26,502 bases of DNA from Rhodospirillaceae bacterium (GTDB lineage Bacteria; Pseudomonadota; Alphaproteobacteria; Rhodospirillales; 2-02-FULL-58-16). A program made the translations under genes and the position numbers. Within the stretch, counting starts at the first letter, position 1; every line of letters starts with the position of its first letter. The notes under the pieces are model-generated. The model searched no databases, had not been told where the DNA came from, and saw only the letters and a program-made list of their open reading frames with translations. The DNA is taken from assembly GCA_013349695.1 (NCBI GenBank), contig DUZD01000009.1, positions 1-26,502 of the forward strand, given 5' to 3'. Below are positions 8,108 through 15,131 of the stretch, one piece after another.

Positions 8108-9397
8108 TCATTTTCCGCCGTTGCCGGAATACTCGTCCGGCATGTAGGCGGCAACGGCGTGCAGCAACAAGGTCGACACGAAAGTCAGGAACGACAGGAT
8201 GATCGCCAGCAGACCGGCAACCGCCATGTGGTTGGCCGCCAGGATTTCCGCCGTCACCGTGAACCCCACCTGTACGAAGGCGGCTAGGAAGTTGAAGGCG
8301 AAACCCAAACCGGTCAGAAACAGCAGTCCGCAGACGGCCATTGTCGGCGTGAAAGCGAACAAATCGAGCCACCGCCGGCGCGCCGCGCCGGTGGCGTCGT
8401 AGAGCGTTTGCGCCATGCACCCCAGAAACACGCATTGCAGGCCGACGACCGCCATCGTCGAGCCCAGCAGCATGGTATTGAGGGAAAACGTCACGCCGCC
8501 GATGGTCAGCGGGCCGGCGGCCAGGGAAAGGGTGACGGCGAGGCCAAGGGCGAGCAGCAGAAGGCCGGGCTTCATGACGAAAAAATCGGCTCCATGGACC
8601 AGCATCGCCCGCAAGTTAATCCAACCGGCGAGCCAAGGAGAATACCAGCCGATCCGCTTGTGATGGCTCAAGCGTCCCGGTTTGTCCTTGTGGAAGCGGA
8701 CCGGGACCTCGACGGTCGGCAAGTTCATACGCACCGACTTGATGACCATCTCGGAGGCGTATTCCCAGGATTGCGAACGCAGATTCATTCTCTTGAGGGC
8801 AGCCAGGGTCAATCCGCGCATGCCGCAGTGGATGTCGGAAAAACGCGTGCCGTAAATAAGGTTAAGAATGAAATTGGTCAGCGGCGTTCCGAAATGAAGA
8901 TGCAACGCCGGCATGGCGCCGGCTTCGATCGAACCGGCGAAGCGCGATCCCATGACGAACTCGTAGCCTTCCCGGAAGCGCTCGACAAACGGCGCGATCT
9001 CGCGGAAATCGTAGGTGCAATCGGCATCGCCCAGAATGACGTATTTGCCGCGGATGATGGCGATGGCGTCGATATAAGCGCGTCCCAGTCCGCGTTTCGG
9101 CGTTTTCAGCACCCTCGCCCCCTTGGCGAGAGCAATTTCGCCCGTCCGGTCGCTTGAACTGTCGATGATCAGAATCTCGGCGGCGACAGCCGCCTTGCCG
9201 ATTCCTTGTTGGCACCAATCGACGAATTCGCCGATCGTCACTTCCTCGTCGAGCGCCGGGACGACGATTGATATTTCCGGATTGGCGGCGTCATCCGGCG
9301 GAACGAGGAGGACGAGTTCATCGCCGAGCGCGAGTTCTACCCGTTTCGATCCGTCGGTTGACGTGGCTTGCCGGTCCGGTTCGACAGCTTCGCCCAT
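8108..9397 (-). CDS. GT2 glycosyltransferase with C-terminal membrane domain
   Basis: This 429-residue family 2 glycosyltransferase resembles dolichol/polyprenyl-phosphate sugar synthases. The catalytic domain (about residues 40-270) begins SIVVPALDEEVTIGEF, has the nucleotide-binding IIDSSSDRTG (77-86) and the metal-binding GDADCTYD (123-130), and later HCGMRGLT. About four hydrophobic helices fill residues 275-420, so it is an inner-membrane enzyme acting on a lipid-phosphate acceptor. The first ~38 residues are a polar extension. ATG 9397 has GAGGG seven bases upstream. It heads a three-gene minus-strand operon with two methyltransferases. A role in surface polysaccharide or glycolipid synthesis is inferred from this context. 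The sugar is unknown. Confidence 0.92.
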   Translation of the reverse strand: MGEAVEPDRQATSTDGSKRVELALGDELVLLVPPDDAANPEISIVVPALDEEVTIGEFVDWCQQGIGKAAVAAEILIIDSSSDRTGEIALAKGARVLKTPKRGLGRAYIDAIAIIRGKYVILGDADCTYDFREIAPFVERFREGYEFVMGSRFAGSIEAGAMPALHLHFGTPLTNFILNLIYGTRFSDIHCGMRGLTLAALKRMNLRSQSWEYASEMVIKSVRMNLPTVEVPVRFHKDKPGRLSHHKRIGWYSPWLAGWINLRAMLVHGADFFVMKPGLLLLALGLAVTLSLAAGPLTIGGVTFSLNTMLLGSTMAVVGLQCVFLGCMAQTLYDATGAARRRWLDLFAFTPTMAVCGLLFLTGLGFAFNFLAAFVQVGFTVTAEILAANHMAVAGLLAIILSFLTFVSTLLLHAVAAYMPDEYSGNGGK

Positions 9398-9663
9398 GGG
9401 CGCCCTCTATCAACGGCAACGGGGATGAGGAGAAAACGGCGAAGTGTAACGGCGATCACCCCGACATGCAAAAGACAGCCCATGCGGGCCGGGAGCGGCC
9501 GTTGACGGTGTTTGCGCGCCGCGAAAACGAAAATTTTGCGGACATCGATTTGCCCCCGTGTTCCACAGGGTTGGGGATCGAATCCGTATTGTACGGCCGA
9601 GAGGCCATCGATACCCTTGTGACAAGGGCTCGATAACAAAGGTTGACCGCTAAGGAATACCGT
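9398..9663. other. divergent intergenic region between glycosyltransferase and kinase
   Basis: The region carries the leaders of both genes. The plus-strand frame of the kinase continues upstream past the TAA at 9634-9636 through most of this region without a recognisable domain. I see no clear promoter boxes. Confidence 0.4.
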
Positions 9664-10386
9664 ATGGAAAAGGAGAACGTTCAAGCGGCCAATGCCGCCA
9701 AGATCGAGTTTCTCTCCCACATGAGCCATGAACTGCGAACGCCCTTGAACGCAATCATTGGTTTCTCCGAATTGCTGATGCTGGAGAAATTCGGCACCCT
9801 TGGTTCGGACAAAAATCGGGGTTATGCCCAGGATATCCACCGTAGCGGCAACCATCTCCTGGAAATCATTAACGACATCCTCGAATTGACGAAGATCGAA
9901 GCGGACAAGTTTGAACTTCGTTGTGAAGACGTGGATTTGGCTGAACTCATTAATGAATCCACCCGTATGGTCGAAGGCGGCGCCCGCAAGCCGGGAGCCA
10001 GGCTGGTCAACAACATAGGCGACACGCCCGCCCACGTGACTGCGGACCGGCGGGCTATCAAGGAAGTCCTGATTAACATTCTGAGCAACGCCATGAAGTT
10101 CACCCCCGGTGGTGGGACGGTTACCATTGCAATGGAAAGCCGGGGGGATAGCGTTGCAATTTTAGTCGAGGATACGGGCATTGGCATATCCTCCGTGGAC
10201 TTGCCCCACATCATGGAGCCTTTTTTTCAGGCGAGGCGAAAGGAAATGAAAGTCCAGGAAGGGACCGGGCTTGGACTGCTCTTGTCGAAGAAATTCATAG
10301 AGATGCACGGGGGATGTTTGGAGATCGAAAGCGAGCTCGGCAAAGGCACAAAAGTAACGGTTCTCATCCCGCGCAAGCCTGCCTGA
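9664..10386 (+). CDS. sensorless histidine kinase (HisKA + HATPase)
   Basis: The 240-residue protein has only the kinase core. The dimerisation/phosphoacceptor helix is FLSHMSHELRTPLNAIIGFS near residues 17-36, with the phosphoaccepting His in SHELRTP. The ATPase domain has an N box (NILSNAMKFTPGGG), G1 (VEDTGIGIS), F box (EPFFQARR) and G2 (GTGLGLLLSKKF). No transmembrane, PAS or receiver domain precedes it. ATG 9664 follows TAAGGAA, and a TTG at 9643 is an alternative. The same frame is open for a long way upstream but is stopped by TAA at 9634, so the gene may be a 5'-truncated kinase that has acquired a new start. No cognate response regulator lies in the window. Confidence 0.88.
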   Translation: MEKENVQAANAAKIEFLSHMSHELRTPLNAIIGFSELLMLEKFGTLGSDKNRGYAQDIHRSGNHLLEIINDILELTKIEADKFELRCEDVDLAELINESTRMVEGGARKPGARLVNNIGDTPAHVTADRRAIKEVLINILSNAMKFTPGGGTVTIAMESRGDSVAILVEDTGIGISSVDLPHIMEPFFQARRKEMKVQEGTGLGLLLSKKFIEMHGGCLEIESELGKGTKVTVLIPRKPA

Positions 10387-10507
10387 TCCATCGGTCCGTC
10401 TTTGCAGCCCCGGGCCTTTTCTGGACAAGGTCGAGATGTCCGCCCCTGGCCGAGGCTGTTGAAAAACTCTGTTCCGAGACGATTTTGGATGTCCGCTGTT
10501 AATAAGT

Positions 10508-10619
10508 GGTTCATCCGGGAATTCCGGGAAAAGCGTCTATTATACGTTGAGCCTGCCATCCCAATCGGCGGCGTTCAAGGTCATGCCGGCTTCGCCGGCC
10601 GTCTCCAAGAGGGCGAACC
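10508..10619 (+). repeat. 112-bp dispersed repeat, copy A
   Basis: This element begins GGTTCATCCGGGAATTCC and ends GGGCGAACC. It is 94% identical (7 differences in 112) to copy B at 14299-14410, which is in the opposite orientation. The ends form short inverted termini (GGTTC/GAACC), and an internal GCCGGC-TTC-GCCGGC hairpin lies at about 10585-10600. Similarity stops abruptly on both sides. The right end touches the ATG of the NDUFA9-like gene and supplies its GAGGG Shine-Dalgarno. Just upstream (10455-10475) GGCTGTTGAAAAACTC resembles the ends of some insertion sequences. Confidence 0.85.
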
Positions 10620-11633
10620 ATGATGCGTTGCGTGGTAACGGTGTTCGGCGGTTCGGGATTCCTCGGCCGTCATCTGGTCAAGCGATTGGCCGCTGGCGGC
10701 GCCATGGTCCGCGTCGCCGTGCGCAACCCCGAGGCCGCCCACTACCTCAAAACCATGGGCGAGGCCGGACAAATCGTCCCCGTCGCCACCAACATTTGCG
10801 ACAAAACTTCCACCGCCGCCGCCACCGAAAGGGCGGATTGGGTCATCAACCTTGTCGGCATCCTGTCCGAATGGGGGAAAAGAACCTTCCGGCGGATCCA
10901 TGTGGAGGGCGCCGCCAACATCGCCGAAGCCGCCAACGGGGCCGGTGCCCAGCGCCTGGTCCATGTTTCGGCCATCGGCGCCGATCCCCAATCGCCGTCC
11001 GCCTATGGCCGAACCAAAGCGCAAGGAGAGGAGGCGGTCAAGGCCGCCTTCACCGCCGCCACCATCGTCCGCCCCAGCATTGTTTTCGGACCCGAGGACA
11101 ACTTCTTCAACTTTTTCGCCGGGCTGGCGCGCTTTTCATACATATTGCCAGTGATTGGCTGTCCGTTTCCGCCGCGGTTCACCTTGTTCAGCGGCGGGTC
11201 CCTTGTTGACATCGATCTTTACGGCGGCGGCGGCACCAAATTCCAGCCGGTCTATGCCGGCGACGTGGCGGAAGCCGTCATGGCCATCCTCGCCGATCCC
11301 AAAACGCAGGGTGAAACCTTCGAACTGGGGGGGCCACGGGTTTACAGCTTCAAGGAAATCATGGAACTCATGCTGGCCGAGACGGGACGCCAACGTTTGT
11401 TGCTGCCGGTGCCGTTCCGGCTGTTGAGGCTGCAAGCTTGGTTCCTGGAAAAATGGCCGAAGCCGCTGCTCACCCGCGACGAGGTCAAACTGCTCGAAAA
11501 AGACAACGTGGTCGGAGAAAAGGTCCTGACTTTCAGTGATTTGGGTATCGAGCCGACAACGGCGGAAGCGATCGTGCCCACATATCTTGGGCGTTTTCGC
11601 CCGCCCGGCAAGCAGCATTTGGGCAAGGCTTAG
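10620..11633 (+). CDS. NDUFA9-like atypical SDR NAD(P)-binding protein
   Basis: The 337-residue protein has a Rossmann fold with VFGGSGFLGRHLVKRL at residues 8-23 and an atypical short-chain-dehydrogenase core. It contains NLVGIL, then HVSAIGAD, and a YGRTKAQGEEAV segment with the Tyr-x3-Lys pair. The closest family I recognise is the complex I NDUFA9 (39-kDa) type, an accessory NAD(P)H-binding subunit of alphaproteobacterial and mitochondrial NADH dehydrogenase that is thought to be structural rather than catalytic. The start is ATG 10620 (or 10623), directly after repeat copy A. The ribosome-binding sequence lies inside the repeat. It converges on the next minus-strand gene. The nuo genes are 8 kb away and not in the same operon. 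Confidence 0.85.
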   Translation: MMRCVVTVFGGSGFLGRHLVKRLAAGGAMVRVAVRNPEAAHYLKTMGEAGQIVPVATNICDKTSTAAATERADWVINLVGILSEWGKRTFRRIHVEGAANIAEAANGAGAQRLVHVSAIGADPQSPSAYGRTKAQGEEAVKAAFTAATIVRPSIVFGPEDNFFNFFAGLARFSYILPVIGCPFPPRFTLFSGGSLVDIDLYGGGGTKFQPVYAGDVAEAVMAILADPKTQGETFELGGPRVYSFKEIMELMLAETGRQRLLLPVPFRLLRLQAWFLEKWPKPLLTRDEVKLLEKDNVVGEKVLTFSDLGIEPTTAEAIVPTYLGRFRPPGKQHLGKA

Positions 11634-11655
11634 GTGGAACTTCCTGAACCGACGA

Positions 11656-11693
11656 CGCCCAAGGATGTTATGGTTCAGCGGCTTCCTTGGGCG
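11656..11693. terminator. possible bidirectional terminator between convergent genes
   Basis: CGCCCAAGGA (11656-11665) and TCCTTGGGCG (11684-11693) form a perfect 10-bp stem with an 18-base loop. An alternative stem (CTGAACC 11644-11650 with GGTTCAG 11672-11678) overlaps it. The position between two converging genes suits a terminator, but neither side has a clear T-run. Confidence 0.4.
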
Positions 11694-11734
11694 ATTCCCT
11701 GGAACTTCAGCTTAGGCATCGTAGTACCGCGCCG

Positions 11735-13333
11735 TTAGAACCTGATCGCCGTTGCCGCCATTACGGTTACCTCCGCGATGTTCCGCATGACCGGGATTTC
11801 CTTGATGGGGCGACCCCGGTGGAGTTCACGTCCGACGACAAGGAACTCCATCCACGGCGACAACAAATCCTGCTTTTGCTTTAGCCAGAGGGCCGTCCAC
11901 AGGAAACGTTCCACCCATTTGCCGCGGCGTGGCTCTAAAATCGATTTGATGATGGCGTTGACCTTGGCCGGGGTTCTGGATCGTGGCTTTTCGGAAAGAA
12001 CAGCCTCTACCTCGGCATCATCCTCGAACCAGGATTCCAGGAAATCGGACTCGTCGCACCAACCATTGCTCCTCTCGATCACCTCGGCGGCCGCTTTACC
12101 TTCTATATGGCTGGGGGTGGCGTCTTTCTCCAAAAGAGAGAGAAGGTCATCCGCGCTAAATTCCGAAGGCTGCCATTTCTCGATGCCGATGGCTTCGACA
12201 AAATCGAGGAAACCCGGCGTGGGCACGTTTCCGGCTTTCCGTCCAACCGCAAGATAGTGTGGAACCAGAGTATGGAGAAAATCAAGGTCTACAGGGATGG
12301 AAGTCGTTTCGGCGCGGATATGCCCAAGGAAATCCTTCACGTCGGCTTTCGACTGGTCACGGATGCACCATGCGTCCGCCACGCCAACACCTTGCTTCAC
12401 CAACAGACTGGCAATGACGTGTTTCCGTCCCTCCTTGACCACGGCGAAGATACTCTGGGCTCCAGCGCCATCCATGTTTGAAGCAAGAAGTTCCCCGACC
12501 TTACCTTGCGGCCAAGAAGCACACTCAACCTGCTTTTGACGGGCCATCTTGATGGCGGCATCAAGATAATGGCGCTCGCCTTCGGGGAGCCAGTTTCGAA
12601 GAGCGATCATGCGTCGCAACGATGTCGGCGAGAGAATGGATGGCGATCCGTGCCGAGCGATCGTTTGGCAAACCGTGCGACGAACCTCGGGAGCGGGGTC
12701 GAGTAAGTACAAGACTCCTGTATCGCGGAGCACCGGGTTCTCCGATGCCGCAATTTGCCCCATCATTGCTTGGCGGACTTCCGGCGGCATGGCCTGACTA
12801 GTTTGGGCCAGGGCGGCGTAAACCTCGAACTCATTGCCGCCAACCTGCTCCACTATCGACTCAAGCAATTCGTCGAGATCTCCCGAATCCGGTATAGGCG
12901 TATCCGCTGCTTGTTCGAGTGCCACTTCGCCCAGAAGGTCCGTCAGGTCCTCGCCGGGGTCGAGCTTCGCCTCGATGAAGCCATTCAGCAAGAACATCAG
13001 CAGGTGGGGTGAGATTACTCCTCCTTTGGCCAGCAGAAACAACAACTCCCGAACCTCATCAACGAGGTCCTCCGCCCACTCGTGCTGTCGCTCTACCTTA
13101 TACCGCAAGGCTTCCATGCCGGTGGAGAACATGTAGCCGAAGGCTTGGATCATCGCATCGTTCGGCTTCTTCCGGTTTGCTTCACGATGTATGAGGTCGA
13201 TCACCCCCAGAACGGCATCGGGATTGATATCCATGAAGTCCCGTGCTCGCCGCGAATATGCCGACGCCTTCTCCGCCCTTACATCCTTGGCGACCAGCTT
13301 CGCTTGCGACTTCAGTTCATCATGGAGAGACAT
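11735..13333 (-). CDS. unrecognised 532-residue helical protein
   Basis: The protein starts MSLHDELKSQAKLVAKDVRA at ATG 13333, with GGAG eight bases upstream. It is acidic, cytoplasmic in character (no signal peptide or membrane helix) and looks almost entirely alpha-helical. The middle, about residues 190-270, has HEAT/armadillo-like stretches such as PEVRQAMMGQIAASENPVLR and DPAPEVRRTVCQTIARHG. I do not recognise a named family or catalytic motif, and assign no function. Scaffolding through helical repeats is a guess. It has no operon partner. It lies inside the 3.9 kb segment bounded by the inverted 112-bp repeats, beside a kinase remnant, and may be accessory DNA. Confidence 0.75.
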   Translation of the reverse strand: MSLHDELKSQAKLVAKDVRAEKASAYSRRARDFMDINPDAVLGVIDLIHREANRKKPNDAMIQAFGYMFSTGMEALRYKVERQHEWAEDLVDEVRELLFLLAKGGVISPHLLMFLLNGFIEAKLDPGEDLTDLLGEVALEQAADTPIPDSGDLDELLESIVEQVGGNEFEVYAALAQTSQAMPPEVRQAMMGQIAASENPVLRDTGVLYLLDPAPEVRRTVCQTIARHGSPSILSPTSLRRMIALRNWLPEGERHYLDAAIKMARQKQVECASWPQGKVGELLASNMDGAGAQSIFAVVKEGRKHVIASLLVKQGVGVADAWCIRDQSKADVKDFLGHIRAETTSIPVDLDFLHTLVPHYLAVGRKAGNVPTPGFLDFVEAIGIEKWQPSEFSADDLLSLLEKDATPSHIEGKAAAEVIERSNGWCDESDFLESWFEDDAEVEAVLSEKPRSRTPAKVNAIIKSILEPRRGKWVERFLWTALWLKQKQDLLSPWMEFLVVGRELHRGRPIKEIPVMRNIAEVTVMAATAIRF

Positions 13334-13756
13334 CGAGGCTCCGGTAGAAACGAATGAATCCTATATTCCGGATGGAATCCCTGAATCGTCTCCGATGATA
13401 GCCGAACAGGCGGTTTTGTGAAACCATGAACCCCGTCTTGGTCCAATTGGCTCGCGTACAGGAAGCCCTACCAGTGAAGGCTCCGAAGGTTTTGTGAGGT
13501 TATGGGCGTCTGCCGCAGCTCGGTTGGCAGGCGTTGGACAAGCCTCGGGGAGGAAGCCGCGGGACGGGTTAAGCAAAGGCGGGTCGGCTTGCGCGTCCCA
13601 TGGGGATTTAAGGGTTGGGCGCCGCGCTCGAATGTCTCGATGATGATCATGCGTCCGCCGTTGACACCGACCCGCTGGAAGCTGCGGAAAGCGGTCAAGG
13701 CGGTCAACGAGGTGCTGGGCTCATTGCGTATTGAGAAGCACCCGGACAAGACCTTC

Positions 13757-13906
13757 ATCGGCCGCATCAAGCACGGGCTTGGACTTTATCTGTGCCCTAA
13801 GTATGCCGAGATGCACAGTGGCACCCTGACCGTTGAGAGCAGAGAAGGCCAGGGAACGACCATCTCCATCTGCTTCCCACCGGAGCGCACGATCCACCCG
13901 TCCTGA
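13757..13906 (+). pseudogene. histidine-kinase ATPase-domain remnant
   Basis: The frame reads HGLGLYLCPKYAEMHSG, then TLTVESREGQGTTISICFPP before its stop. This is the G2 box and final strands of a HATPase domain (normally GTGLGLYLCKKYAEMHGG). A degraded piece with ATPase-like residues lies just upstream, but the H and N boxes are missing. The sequence differs from the intact kinase at 9664-10386, so it came from another kinase. Confidence 0.7.
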
Positions 13907-14056
13907 AAGTGTTTTTTACACTTGATTCTGATTGGAGCCGAAACGTCCGGGTTGGGTGGGCGCCGTGATAAGACGGCGCTTTCCAGTGGGTGCGAGGCCC
14001 ACCCGGCGAATACTTTTTGGAAATTCGGGAAAATTCGTCTGTCCTTTATTAAGCCC

Positions 14057-14143
14057 GCCCCTGTCCGTGACGGCGGTAAAGGGTGCCGCGCGTCGCTTTG
14101 CGACGGCCAACGGCCGCCCTTGACAGCCGTCACGGACAGGGGC
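14057..14143. repeat. 87-bp long palindrome
   Basis: The outer arms (14057-14074 and 14126-14143) form a perfect 18-bp stem containing CCCTGTCCGTGACGGC. Inside it AAGGG/CCCTT and a GTCGC-TTT-GCGAC tip can also pair. The whole element folds into one long cruciform-type hairpin. No T-run follows on either strand. It is probably a dispersed palindromic repeat rather than a terminator. Confidence 0.8.
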
Positions 14144-14298
14144 TTCAGGATGGCAGGCCGGCTCGGGAAAGTGGCCTTATCCGGCCTCCCGAGAAAGTCA
14201 TTCAAGGAGAGCCAATGATTATTCTTTCGAGAGACAAAAGCGGCTATTCTTCCGAGCCGACCTACACACCAAAAACTATCCCAGGCGGCGGCGTCCGA

Positions 14299-14410
14299 GG
14301 TTCGCCATCTTGGAGGCGACCGGCGAAGCCGGCACGACCTTGAACGCCGCCGATTGGGATGGCGGGCTCAACGTATAACGGACGCTTTTCCCGGAATTCC
14401 CGGATGAACC
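14299..14410 (-). repeat. 112-bp dispersed repeat, copy B
   Basis: This is the inverted partner of copy A. Read on the minus strand it begins GGTTCATCCGGGAATTCC at 14410 and ends GGCGAACC at 14299. Its seven differences from copy A lie mostly at third positions of one open frame (FIREFREKR...), or exchange similar residues. It sits 13 bases upstream of the DUF3047 start. Confidence 0.85.
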
Positions 14411-14423
14411 GAAAAAAACGGCA

Positions 14424-15122
14424 ATGAGAATAAGTAAGGCGTTTCCCGCCCTGTTGGTCTTTCTCATTGCAGCCTATGCCGGGGTGCCTGTAACGGCCGG
14501 GGTTAAGCAGGAAGCAGCGGCGGGAAACAAGCTTTTTGATGCCGAGACCGTTCCGCGGGACCAATGGAAACACCTTCCGTTGCGAGGCGAGACGAAATAC
14601 CGGCTTGCCGTCTTGGATGGGCGGGTCGCCATTCGCGCCGTTGGCCGGGACTCGGCTTCCGTGCTTATCCGCCGCGTTGATGCCGATCCAACCCGGTGTC
14701 CCGTCCTTGAATGGTCCTGGTCGGCGACGAAGATCCAGCCGGACGCCGATCTTCGCGTCAAGAATCGCGAGGATGTGACGGCGGCGATCTTCCTGCTGTT
14801 CGGCGATCCCGGATCGATGTTCGGCTTGGCGCCGGTGCCGACGCTGCGTTACGTATGGACGAACGGGAATGTGCCGGTGGAAACCGTCGTCGTTAGCCCG
14901 TACATGCCGGGAACGGTGCGCAGCGTTGTCGTCGAAAGCGGCGAAGACCGCGCCGGAACCTGGGTAACGGAGCGGCGCAACGTGGTTGAAGACTTCGAGC
15001 GGGCTTTCGGCCGCCCGCCCAAGGACCGCATCCAAGCCATCGCCCTGTTCACTGACAACGACCAGACCAAACAGCCCGTCGAGGCCTATTATGGCTGGGC
15101 GCGCATGGTCTGCGCGCATTAG
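14424..15122 (+). CDS. secreted DUF3047 family protein
   Basis: The 232-residue protein has a cleavable signal peptide (about residues 1-26, basic MRISK then a hydrophobic stretch ending VPVTAG), so it is exported to the periplasm. The mature part matches the DUF3047 family pattern. It has a tryptophan-rich WSWSATKIQPDAD segment, AAIFLLFGD, LRYVWTNG, a GTVRSVVVESG strand, a RRNVVEDFERAFG helix and a final ALFTDNDQTKQPVEAYYGW. The family's function is not known to me. ATG 14424 lies just after repeat copy B and has only a weak purine-rich site. The gene converges on the M20 hydrolase with nine bases between the stops. Confidence 0.85.
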   Translation: MRISKAFPALLVFLIAAYAGVPVTAGVKQEAAAGNKLFDAETVPRDQWKHLPLRGETKYRLAVLDGRVAIRAVGRDSASVLIRRVDADPTRCPVLEWSWSATKIQPDADLRVKNREDVTAAIFLLFGDPGSMFGLAPVPTLRYVWTNGNVPVETVVVSPYMPGTVRSVVVESGEDRAGTWVTERRNVVEDFERAFGRPPKDRIQAIALFTDNDQTKQPVEAYYGWARMVCAH

Positions 15123-15131
15123 AAGCCTCGA

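Larger units (their letters stand above)
13334..14298. other. gene-poor decayed region
   Basis: This stretch of about 960 bases holds a histidine-kinase C-terminal remnant (13757-13906) and the large palindrome (14057-14143). No intact gene is visible. The AT-rich stretch around 13910-13925 and the odd open frames have no recognisable protein features. Confidence 0.6.

Noticed and set aside
8101..8154. 18-codon N-terminal extension of the first methyltransferase
   Set aside because: It overlaps the glycosyltransferase gene out of frame and lacks family similarity. ATG 8100 sits at normal operon spacing.
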